A DNA stretch of 64,000 nucleotides, from NCBI GenBank assembly GCA_963782985.1, contig CAWALU010000012.1, positions 482,881-546,880 of the forward strand. The letters are read 5' to 3'. A program made the position numbers and the translations under genes. The notes under the pieces are model-generated. The model had not been told where the DNA came from. It saw only the letters and a list, made by a program, of their open reading frames with translations, and searched no databases. Origin of the DNA: CAVSWT01 sp963782985 (GTDB lineage: Bacteria; Bacteroidota; Ignavibacteria; Ignavibacteriales; Ignavibacteriaceae). Positions within the stretch are counted from its first letter, which is position 1; each line of letters starts with the position of its first letter. Shown here in pieces: positions 56,497-64,000 of the stretch.

Positions 56497-56538
56497 AGCT
56501 GGTGATGGGACTCGAACCCGCAACCTATTGATTACAAA
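56497..56538 (-). other. 3' half of a tRNA-Thr (UGU): candidate integration scar
   Basis: Read on the minus strand, anticodon loop TTTGTAA (UGU, Thr) leads into the 3' anticodon arm, the T-arm GCGGGTTCGAGTCCC-like block, and the 3' acceptor strand CACCAGC with discriminator T. The 5' half (acceptor, D-arm, 5' anticodon stem) is absent: the bases preceding the loop cannot pair with TCAAT. Integration at the anticodon loop or 3' half of tRNA genes is typical for tyrosine recombinases, so this is a likely att remnant marking the island border. No integrase gene is visible. Confidence 0.7.
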
Positions 56539-56719
56539 TAATGTCAGAAGTTACATTATTAAACTAAATTCAAATGAACATTTCTTTATATCGCTAATAT
56601 GTTCATTAAAATCTATTAAATCAATAATATTTGAAGAAATATTCTTTATTCAATTTAAAGATTTATATAATAAATAATTTAGTAAGGGCAAGTCAAGATG
56701 GGAATTCACATTATATGAT
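56539..56719. other. AT-rich spacer between att remnant and RT relic
   Basis: No credible ORF, RNA or clear repeat. The plus-strand ORF starting at 56465 is translated from the tRNA remnant and AT-rich spacer, and is not a gene. Confidence 0.5.
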
Positions 56720-57455
56720 TTAAAAAAGGGGGGCACCTTGAGGAAGTTGATTGTGAGCGCAGGTTAGCTGGGCTAATATTGTTGAAACTTCTTCATTGAA
56801 ATTAAAGGGATCTTTAAGAAAAAGCCCACGCACTCTTCCAAAATTAATTGACGGGAAAAAATCCTTTATATCAATATTTAATACATACTTTTTTTTTGAT
56901 ATGCTTTTCAGAATTTGTTAGTATTGATTTCCCTATAATAAATCCATGTGCCCCTAATTTATTTTGATAGACTAATTGTAATACTCCATTGATTTTTTTT
57001 TGAATGGTCTTCAATCTATTGTGTGGTGCTAAAATAATTCTTTCTCCACCTTTTTACTTTGGAATTTTAAAATCAATGTATTTTTCATAATCACTTAAGA
57101 CATATAAAATGTAATTCAGCTTCGCTTCTTTAATTTTGAAGAATTCACAAATATTTGTTCTACTCTTAACTTCCATAAAGCGATTTTTAAGAACCCTATT
57201 CTGCTCTATATTATTTTTTATTTCTGCATGAATAATTTGGGCTACATCATTATTAAAACTTTTATTTTGTAACAGCCAAGTTAAGAATTTAATGGAAGGT
57301 TTCTTTCTGTGCCTACCTGATTTTAATTTATGTCCCTCCAAATAGCTTTTCAAATCATCAATATCATTATTATTGATAATCTGCCTAAACACAGTATTAT
57401 ATTTATCTTCATAAACTCTATTTACTATATTAGTTTTCATATATAAACAAGACAC
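56720..57455 (-). pseudogene. Retron-type reverse transcriptase, broken and truncated
   Basis: The N-terminal 133 residues are open (57054-57455, helical region ending DYEKYIDFKIPK). An in-frame TAA interrupts IPK-KGGERIILAPHNRLK. The frame then continues with HGFIIGKSI and NSEKH, the NAxxH-like region typical of retron RTs. After a slip at the nine-T run 56889-56897 it reads YVLNIDIKDFFPSI (first catalytic Asp region) and LPQGAP, then ends. The YxDD active-site segment and thumb are missing, so it cannot polymerise. Retron RTs make msDNA from an RNA encoded just upstream, and such an RNA is suggested here. The start may instead be the ATG at 57438-57440. Confidence 0.85.
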
Positions 57456-57608
57456 CCACTCAGTATATCTCCTTTACGGTTAGGCTATAGCTTCGAATTA
57501 ACAATTAAGACTAGGGCTAGGGCTAAAGCTAGGACTAAAAGAAATGGTCTTCACCTTCGTATAATGACTGCAGTTACACAGTCTAAATTTATACTGAAAT
57601 AGTGAGTG
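57453..57608 (-). ncRNA. Candidate retron msr-msd RNA locus
   Basis: Two arms bracket 120 or so bases immediately upstream of the RT relic. The minus-strand left arm CACTCAC-TATT-TCAGTATA (57590-57608) pairs with the right arm TATACTGAGTGGGTG (57453-57467): 15 pairs, one G-U, a four-base bulge. This is the layout of the a1/a2 repeats of retrons. Inside, GACTG...CAGTC forms a small hairpin near a1, and AAGAC...GTCTT brackets the repeat-rich part. The a1 arm overlaps the helicase stop codon. The structure is inferred by eye. Confidence 0.5.
57511..57540. repeat. Degenerate tandem hexamer array
   Basis: Five consecutive hexamers on the plus strand: CTAGGG, CTAGGG, CTAAAG, CTAGGA, CTAAAA. It lies inside the candidate retron RNA, in the part that would be msd. 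Short slipped-strand expansions of this type are unusual in this genome segment. Confidence 0.6.
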
Positions 57609-59477
57609 TCTCTAAATTGTTCTCGTGTTTCAATTGGTTTAACTCTTTATTGAAAAACTTATGGTATTTGTAATTTCCAAGATTTATTACATATAAATTC
57701 CTTCGTGCCCTGGTAATACCGGTGTATACTAATTCGTCCAAAGATATATTTTTTTCTATTAAGTTATTAGGGATAATTAAGAATAAAGTGTCAATTTCCC
57801 ACCCTTTAAAGCTATGTATGGTAGAAATTTTAATGGTACCAGGATTCATCCAGAAATTAAATTTCTTACTGCGACGTACTCTTTCTAAGGCATCCTGAAG
57901 TGAACTCTTAAACTTTTCCTCTTTCTCGTACTTCTTTTTCAGAGACTCCGAAATAAAGTCATAGATTTCCTGTGTCTCAAACATCGTATTTGTTTTCTCT
58001 TTCTTTTCATTTCTAATTAGAAAATCAATCTCTCGCATTAAATTCATATCTGGTCCAAGAATTCCAACATCATTAGGATGTATATTATCATCATTTAATT
58101 TTTTGTATATATGTTTTATAATTGGATCTATAGTCACCTCCCCTTCATAAAATTCATAATTGAGCGTTTCTTCAACAAAAATTTCCTGCTGGGAAGTATC
58201 ATATTTTATATCATCAAATATATATTTGTTTCTCCAAAATTCTTTTTGAAATTGATTGGCCAATCGAATAATAGGCTTACTTAACCGTTGGGTAGATTTT
58301 AACTGCTCGTTCCATCTGCCTACTATGTTAGTTCTTGTTTTTTTATCCTTGTCTAATTCTCTTTCATATATATTCTGTTTCTCATCAGCAAAAATTACAA
58401 ACTCTCCATTTCTTTTAAGAAAATATTTTTTTAGGATTATAAACCATTCATATTTATAATCCTGACCTTCATCAATAAAGATAGCATCAAATTTTAAAAA
58501 ATTTTCATTTACGCTTTCAAAAAAGTTAGTATCTTCAAAAGATTCAATTCCAGGGACATTAATATTATGATTATTTGCCTGACTATAGAAAAATTCATGA
58601 TAGTGGAGTATGGTAAAACTATTCCAATCATAATCTTCTCTTACTTCACTAAGTTTATCATGTATATAATTCCTCAACGTAATATTAAATGTTACTATTA
58701 AAATATTACCTCTGGTTCGTAAATATGCATTTACTGCTCTCTTGGCTAAAACCAAAGTCTTACCACAGCCAGCTACTCCTTTAATTTTTTGATCACCCGG
58801 TTCACTAACAATAAGAGTTTTTTGCTGAAGTGTGTAAATTATTTCTTTGCCTTGTTCTGACAGATGTTTTGGTGGGAGCAAATATCTTTTAATCTTATTG
58901 TAAAAATAAATGTCAAAGAATTTTGATTGTCTGTCAAAAAATTTATTATGTAAAATATTCTTAAAATTACTCTTCGTTAGAGAATCATTACCAAGGACTA
59001 CAAAATAACTTAACCATTTTGTATAATTATTATTTTGGCCAATACTTACAAATTGTTGCACATAATGTTCGCTGAAATTATGAAAATATACCGCACAGGT
59101 AACTGTACTAAATAATTTTGGGTTTTTAATTTTCTGCGAAAGTAGTTCTTCAATATGAAGAACAAATATGTTCTCTTTGTAATGCATAACCTGAAAAAAG
59201 GTGATCTGATCTGGGTTTCATTACTCAAAAGCCATTGCCCTCGATCATTAACTTTATATCGGGTTAAATCCCAATCTTTAACTTCAATTATTAATATTCC
59301 TGTATCTTTTCTTACAACCACAATATCCGGTCTATCACCATTTAAATATGGCTGAAAGAATATTTCATATTTATCATCAAGTGCATCTAATAAAAATAAT
59401 AGAAGACGCATCTCACCTTTTTCGGGTTCTGGTTTCATCTTCTTAATTGTTTCAATATTAGGATATAATATTGCCAT
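57589..59477 (-). pseudogene. NERD nuclease-domain SF1 (UvrD-like) helicase, split by one base
   Basis: Two ORFs form one gene. 59477 down to about 59200 encodes a NERD domain with a PD-(D/E)XK-like core (RPDIVVVRKDTGILIIEVKDW). The frame is lost at the six-A run 59194-59199; one more base would restore P-F-F-Q-V-M-H-Y. The rest (57589-59187, 532 residues) is a helicase with Walker A KGVAGCGKTLVLA, Walker B FDAIFIDEGQDY, and motifs STIHSFKGWE and YTGITRARRNLYV. The repaired protein is about 630 residues. NERD-helicases are frequent in antiphage islands. It ends in the retron a1 repeat. The helicase part alone could still be made from an internal start. Confidence 0.88.
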
Positions 59478-59481
59478 ATAT

Positions 59482-59754
59482 TTAGTTCAACGAAATTTCT
59501 GAAATAAAGTTAACTTTTGCCTCCAATATCTGGCCAAGTTTTCCACAGCTTTGATCGAGTTCTATAATATTATTTAGCAGTAAGACATCGACATTTCTTT
59601 GAGTAGATTTTATTTTACTATTTCTAGTCAGATATATAGTTTCATTTTGTAGATTTAGTATATCATTTCCCAATATTTCCTTTATATCTTTTTCTAAAAC
59701 TAAAGGTCTAAGTAAGATTTCAATTGCTTTATTAACTTCATCTATGAAAGGCAT
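59482..59754 (-). CDS. Small ORF with PD-(D/E)XK nuclease-like core
   Basis: 90 residues. The C-terminal half reads RNVDVLLLNN followed by GQILEAKVNF, a D...ExK arrangement seen in restriction-endonuclease-like folds; the N-terminal half is helical. It ends only four bases before the NERD-helicase ATG, so it may be cotranslated with it. The protein is short for a complete nuclease domain, and could be a fragment or a small partner protein. I do not recognise a named family. Confidence 0.5.
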   Translation of the reverse strand: MPFIDEVNKAIEILLRPLVLEKDIKEILGNDILNLQNETIYLTRNSKIKSTQRNVDVLLLNNIIELDQSCGKLGQILEAKVNFISEISLN

Positions 59755-59761
59755 AAAATAT

Positions 59762-59945
59762 TTAAGTAAAACCCAAATCAGTTAGAAACTCACTTTCAAT
59801 TTTACAAACTAAGATTCCTTTATTAAAAATGTACCATTTATCTATTTTCTTATCCTCCATAAAAGTCCATTTTTTGATTTTACAAAGAGATTCAAAATGA
59901 TCTTTTAATTTTATTTTTATTTTTTATTTTTAAACTTGTTTCCAT
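59762..59945 (-). pseudogene. Possible small broken gene upstream of the NERD operon
   Basis: A reading with coding character (FESLCKIKKWTFMEDKKIDKW, then CKIESEFLTDLG and a stop at 59762-59764) is open only to about 59905. Joining it to the ATG at 59943-59945 (METSLKIKNKNK) needs one frameshift in A/T-rich sequence. It would encode about 55 residues. No family is recognised. It may be chance, but its phase and position directly ahead of the nuclease-like ORF make a decayed small gene plausible. Confidence 0.3.
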
Positions 59946-60051
59946 AGTTCATTACTAAATACAAAAGATATACCAGTTAATGAATTGCGAATTTATGAAG
60001 CATTTAATTAGTTTAAATCCCCAATAGTAACGAGTGTTACTATCGATAGTC
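59946..60051. other. Intergenic region with inverted-repeat operator
   Basis: AT-rich. It separates the RtcR-like gene from the NERD/retron group. The notable content is the inverted repeat at 60023-60043, listed separately; otherwise I see nothing in it. Confidence 0.5.
60023..60043. promoter_or_regulatory. Inverted-repeat motif, copy 1
   Basis: AATAGTAAC-GAGT-GTTACTAT: two eight-base arms that are perfect reverse complements around a four-base spacer, directly after the RtcR-like gene and upstream of the NERD/retron group. It shares its half-site with two copies upstream of the regulator transcription unit (61931-61969). Confidence 0.6.
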
Positions 60052-61595
60052 TTATTGGTTACCCTTGATTATTTCTCTTTTTCTATATTTCCGTCTGTTT
60101 TTCAGTACCGGGATTTTGCTTTAGTAATCTATCAACCTCAGCCATATTACCATCAGCTTTTTTTCTCGCTTCCTTACGAATTAATTCAATATACTCATCA
60201 ATCGGTAATGTTAATGGTAATTCAGGAATATAAATATCTTCCTTGCTATCCTTTTGAAATCTTTCGATATGATTTTTAGGAAAATCTTTTAACGAAAGTT
60301 CTCCGCCGTTCTTATATCTTCTAGCTGATCTTTGAACCCATTTTTGTAATCCTCTTACATTATCAGGCCAATCATTATTGTAAAGTGCATACAATACATC
60401 TTCTTTTAATAATAAAGGTGAAATAAAATCTGATGTATAAATCTTTAAGAAATGATCTACCAATAATGGGATATCTTCTTTTCTATCTCTTAATGCTGGT
60501 AGTTCTATAATCTCATCAAATCTATCCTTTATGTCTTGTGCAAATAAATTATCATCGCTAACATTTTTATTTGTGGCAGCAATTATTTGAATTTCTATTT
60601 TACTTGTTTTAGTTGATCCTACTTTACGATACTCCCCATTAGAAAGAACTCTTAGTAGATTAGCTTGAGCTTCTAATGAAAGATTCCCGATTTCGTCAAG
60701 GAAAATCATTTTTTCTTTATTCTCCTCTAACAATCCTTTTCTATCTGAGTTAGCTCCAGTAAATGCTCCTTTCAAATGCCCAAAAAGTTCAGATGATGCC
60801 AATTCTGTAGAAATTGTACTACAGTCATATACAGCTAATTTAGTGTCTTCATTAGAATGATATAATTTCCAGATTGATTGGGCAACAACTTCTTTCCCTG
60901 TTCCTCTTTCTCCTAATATTAAAACATGTGTGGTTTCGTTTATATCATTTACAATCTGATCTTTTATCTCCAAAATCTTTTTAGATTTACCAATTAAGTC
61001 GGGAATAGATTTATTCAAATTTTCAATAGCTAATTTATTTTTTAGTTCCTCATTTTCTCTTGTAGTAATTGTAAGTTTTCGTTTCAATTGGGTGGGAGCG
61101 GTAATTTGGGGAAAATCATCAAAATTAAAATTTACTTCTTGTGTTGTTTTTCCATTTTTTGCAAATTTTTGTTCAAATGATTGGATAAGTTTTGCATTTT
61201 TAATTAAGCCTGATTGAGCAAGAAGTACCCAGCAAGCTGTCATAGTTGGAGTGCCGGAAGTTATATTAATGATTTTTTCATCATTAGTTAAATTATTATC
61301 AGTAATTACGGATAAAAGTGAATCAAGCATTTTAGGATATACCAAATCAAAATCAACTGGGGTTTTCCAAATTAATTTGAATTGGTATAATTTCTATTTC
61401 TGAATTTAATTCTTTAATTATTTTAAAATTCTCTTTTGCAATTTCGCTGTAATCAGCAATACCAGTTTTAGGGGTAATTAATACAAATACTTTAGAGATT
61501 TTATCTTTATAATTATAAAATATATTGCAAAATGCTCCGTACTCTTTTGAAGTGGAAAGTTTATCGTGATTACCGATGAAAGAGAAATATATCAT
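60052..61595 (-). pseudogene. RtcR-like CARF / sigma-54 AAA+ activator, split
   Basis: Two ORFs form an RtcR homologue. 61353-61595 encodes the CARF front half (SFIGNHD, ending INLENP). 60083-61345 continues with DFDLVYPKML, the CARF core IINITSGTPTMTACWVLLA, then AAA+ with Walker A GERGTGKEVV, the sigma-54 loop GAFTGA, and Walker B MIFLDEIG. RtcR has the same order (NPWDFEEVY, ITTGT). The ORFs differ by one base at the CCCC in the NP junction. At the 3' end a second slip would extend the Fis-like HTH to 60052. RtcR senses RNA ends and activates RNA repair genes via sigma-54; no rtcA/rtcB is present here. Confidence 0.85.
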
Positions 61596-61627
61596 AATAT
61601 TTCTTGTTTGTCTTATTTTTTCATTTT

Positions 61628-61834
61628 TTAAATAATTGCAATAATAAGCATTCCGATGGTTAAAACAATTAAACCAGTAATAATAAGATGCATAAATCCT
61701 GTAATTATTAGACCAACACTTACTATAAGAAGCAATATATAACTTATAATATAATGTAGTTTTTTGAACGCTATTAAGTACAAACTAATTAAGATTAAAC
61801 CAGCTAACGCTAACATGCCAATAAATAAAAACAT
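61628..61834 (-). CDS. Small membrane protein
   Basis: 68 residues, almost entirely hydrophobic, with three likely transmembrane helices and no charged catalytic motif. I chose the ATG at 61832-61834 because AAGGAAG lies six bases upstream; a longer ORF would add a Lys-rich leader. It is the gene just upstream of the RtcR-like activator on the same strand and downstream of two inverted-repeat motifs. It is intact, unlike its neighbours. The function is unknown; small membrane proteins are common effectors in defence islands. Confidence 0.55.
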   Translation of the reverse strand: MFLFIGMLALAGLILISLYLIAFKKLHYIISYILLLIVSVGLIITGFMHLIITGLIVLTIGMLIIAII

Positions 61835-61930
61835 TATTCTTCCTTTATTTATTAAGGTAAGCTTATTCAATTTTGATGCCTTCATTTTCTATTTATTATT
61901 TGTTTAATTTGAGATATCATTTTACATAGC

Positions 61931-61948
61931 ATAACTTCTGTTACTATT
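61931..61948. promoter_or_regulatory. Inverted-repeat motif, copy 2
   Basis: ATAAC-TTCT-GTTACTATT on the plus strand: the same half-site GTTACTATT as copy 1, with a shorter opposite arm. It lies about 100 bases upstream of the small membrane protein ATG, 21 bases from copy 3. Confidence 0.6.
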
Positions 61949-61951
61949 CAT

Positions 61952-61969
61952 ATAACATTCGTTACTATT
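61952..61969. promoter_or_regulatory. Inverted-repeat motif, copy 3
   Basis: ATAAC-ATTC-GTTACTATT on the plus strand. The spacing of 21 bases to copy 2 places both on the same face of the helix, as for tandem activator sites. It overlaps the end of the zinc-ribbon pseudogene (stop 61968-61970). Confidence 0.6.
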
Positions 61970-62579
61970 AGATTCTACATTGCAGACCACAGTATGCACA
62001 TATCCATTGGTCTCATTTTTATCCTTATTGTAATTATTTCAAAATCAGCTATAAGATCAGATCCAAAATTTTCTTTTTTAACTTCAATTAAGTTTTCACA
62101 TTGCTTTGGTGTTATTTATAATTTTATCAAAGTTCTGAATTTTCTTATAAAAAGTTCTTTTATGACAATTCCGACAATACTTTAATCCCCATATTGTCGA
62201 ACAATTAGAAACATTACACTTGACTTCAATCTCAAAGTCATCCCGATATTCAATTTCTGATGATACTGAAAAGCATGTTGGGCATGTTATTAAAGAGTTA
62301 AATATAATTTTATTTAAAGGATTACATAGATCATCTAAAAACTGTTTACCTTTATTCTCAAAATCTATTCTATCCCTATTTTTAGAAGAGTTTAACTTGG
62401 TAAGATTCTTCTTGATATCCGTCTCTAACTCAAATACATATTTGTTCGAAAGGTTCACGCATAAATATTTCAAATTGATTAGGTAACGAGAATTTATAAT
62501 GCTTTAGATCAATATAATTTCTAATTATATGCGGACAATTTACTTTAAAATGATAATTGTCAGATAAAATCTTATATAC
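61968..62579 (-). pseudogene. Zinc-ribbon protein, broken by frameshifts
   Basis: A zinc-binding protein can be followed across frames: YKILSDNYHFKVNCPH and LPNQFEIFMREPFEQ, then KYVFELETDIKK with CPTC, CNVSNCS and CRNCHKRTFYKK (the open part, 62096-62473), then QCENLIEVKKENF and finally DQWICAYCGLQC before a stop. At least three one-base slips are needed. The first segment is in the same frame as the end of the upstream DUF2357-like gene, separated only by a TGA (62580-62582), so both may once have been one protein. The Cys pattern suggests nucleic-acid or structural zinc sites. No named family. Confidence 0.6.
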
Positions 62580-64000
62580 TCACTGTAAAAACAATTTTCT
62601 AATTTTCTCAGAACTAAAAATATCATTTGGTGAAACAGTTAAGATTACTAGACTATCTTGAAGAGCCTGTTTTTTGTATAAATCGTTATAAATTTCTACA
62701 GTTTCAACGCTTGAAATATTGTCATCATTATAATTGTCAAAGAAAATTAAAATTTTAATTTCATTTTTATTTTGGTTTTCAATTACATCTAATATTACTC
62801 TCTCTAATATTTTCCGATCTAGCTGATTAAAATTAGCCGCAATTGGAATTATTATTTATCTTCTGTTCCCATAACTGAATTATTATTTGATGGTATTTGG
62901 TAACTGTTAAAGAGAAAATTCGACGTTTGTTATACTGAGAATTAATTTAAAGCTATTATTTTCTCTCTAAATAGCCGAGAGAGGTCTATCTTATTAGAGT
63001 TCTTCCACTTCAATTCTGACAAAATTTTATTGATTATTAGCAATAATACATAATTGTTAAAATATTTTATGGTATTTATATTGTGTTTATAGTATTCTTC
63101 ATAATCTCCTTCATTATTTAACTTTTCCCAGATTTTTGGAATATGTCTATAATACTGATGATGAATAAACCTATTAGTATTCTTTAAAGATGAATTTTCA
63201 GATATGGTTCTATAAATATTTTTTCCCAATATGGATTCTTTTAATCTATAAATTTTTTATTAATTCATCCTTAATGATTTCAATAGTCTCCTTCAGTTCT
63301 TCCTTTTTCTTCCCTTGAAGGAATATTCCAAAGAGAATATATACGTTTGGCATTATGATTATTTAAATTAGGATCAACATTTTTTAGTTTTTCCATTTTA
63401 TCATTGTTTTCTTCAATTATATCTTTGTCAGCCAGTACTTGATTCCAATAATTAAGAAGTCTATTAAGTAGAGTTTTTACAACTAAATTCTCATAAATTT
63501 CATAATTAGTTACAAACTCTTCTGCATATAAACGTTTAGGAAATACTATATCGTTTTTTCTATACTCCCAATCTTCTGCGTGGGTGGCAAGAAAACTAAT
63601 TGTTCTATAATTGATTCTTTTGACTCTGGACAGGTTAACTCTTTCTTCCGATTTGGCAACATCAATATCAGGTTTATTACATATAACATCTAAATTAATA
63701 TACTGGTCTATCAGAAAGTGTTGTTTCTTATTCAGTATTATATAGTCCTTGACGTTTCGATATAAAGGAGATACTTTCCCTAATAAAGCTAATGTATTGC
63801 AATCCATAATATCATTGAAGATGATTTCTAATATTGTTTCTGATGATTCGCTTAATTTTTGTTTTAATGAAATAGTTGCGTTACTATTTTTAATTAAACC
63901 TGTTTGGTCAGCAATAAGGAATTCATCCATTTCATTAATTAAGAAGCGACTATGTAGTAGTTCTGCTTCATCCTTGATAACAACTTCTTTCCCGGATATT
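62580..64000 (-). pseudogene. DUF2357-like (McrC-related?) protein, multiply frameshifted, 5' end beyond window
   Basis: The largest open piece (63280 to the window edge) has DUF2357-like character: FLATHAEDWEYRK, FPKRLYAEEFV and YENLVVKTLLNRLLNYW. Reading continues in other frames through KEELKETIEIIKDELIK, GKNIYRTISENS to LFREKIIAL (open piece 62942-63229), then KRRIFSLTVTKYHQ and ILERVILDVIENQ to KLFLQ and a TGA. At least four one-base slips in A runs are needed. DUF2357 proteins include McrC-type nuclease partners of defence systems. The N-terminus lies outside the window. The assignment is by motif impression only. Confidence 0.5.

Noticed and set aside
56465..56677. Plus-strand 70-residue ORF containing AGDGTRTRNL
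   Set aside because: This peptide string is produced by reading the antisense of a tRNA T-arm; the ORF is an artefact over the tRNA-Thr remnant.
57511..57540. CRISPR-like or telomere-like repeat array
   Set aside because: Six-base units without spacers; far too short for CRISPR repeats and no cas gene is present.
59755..60051. Sigma-54 (-24/-12) promoter upstream of the NERD/retron group
   Set aside because: I looked for GG-N10-GC spacing on the minus strand and found no convincing match in this AT-rich stretch.
63800..63930. Second CARF domain in the DUF2357-like protein (GLIKN string shared with the RtcR-like protein)
   Set aside because: The shared five-residue string is isolated; the rest of the region does not follow the CARF pattern, so it is most likely coincidence.

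Overview
The window is AT-rich bacterial DNA in which almost every gene lies on the minus strand. The gene families point to the Ignavibacteria/Chlorobi-Bacteroidota side of the tree. These include a type IX secretion sortase pair (PorU, PorV) with substrates carrying the type A C-terminal sorting domain, an Alternative Complex III plus A2-type haem-copper oxidase cluster, an RND efflux operon ending in a PG0541-like protein, and Bacteroidota-like promoter elements. No rRNA is present, so the taxonomy is an inference. The housekeeping genes suggest an aerobic or facultative respiring heterotroph.

Layout in transcription order (right to left). 14.3-0 kb is one long respiratory unit: actA (pentahaem cytochrome), a small TAT-like gene, actB, actC, a fused actD-actE, actF, a monohaem cytochrome c, a Sco copper chaperone, coxA, coxC, coxD, coxB, ctaB, and a membrane protein running off the left edge. 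Quinol electrons would pass through ACIII and cytochrome c to the oxidase. 18-14.7 kb holds a secreted M36-like metalloprotease with an unusual Cys-TM-Arg C-terminus, translationally coupled to a divergent Lgt paralogue. 21-18.2 kb is glcDF. 28.2-21.1 kb holds rsh, ruvX (yqgF), a two-gene microcompartment shell operon with its own promoter and terminator, a YbbR protein, tmk and a C-terminal-processing protease. 32.6-28.2 kb holds der, a CoA-disulfide-reductase-like flavoprotein, upp and a TPR-like protein. 39.3-32.7 kb is a TetR / TolC / adaptor / RND efflux / PG0541-like operon. 52.2-39.5 kb carries the surface and secretion genes porU, porV, a degenerate M6-like protease with a sorting domain, a TolB-propeller/Omp85-like peptidase and a DUF5683-like protein. 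54.6-52.5 kb holds an HD hydrolase, nth, a thioredoxin-like ferredoxin and a DinJ-YafQ toxin-antitoxin pair.

Right of two intact tRNA genes (Glu, Gln) the character changes. A 3' half of a tRNA-Thr at about 56.5 kb looks like an integration scar. It is followed by a decayed accessory island (56.7-64 kb): a retron-type reverse transcriptase pseudogene preceded by an inverted-repeat-flanked candidate msr-msd RNA, a NERD-SF1 helicase split by one base, a small nuclease-like ORF, an RtcR-like CARF/sigma-54 activator split into two ORFs, a small membrane protein, and a DUF2357-like gene plus zinc-ribbon gene broken by several frameshifts. Three copies of an inverted-repeat motif (ATAGTAAC-N4-GTTA) flank the RtcR-like transcription unit and are candidate operators. 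I read the island as a relic of a CARF-regulated, retron-containing antiphage or RNA-damage-response cluster. Homopolymer sequence errors are an alternative explanation for some of the breaks.
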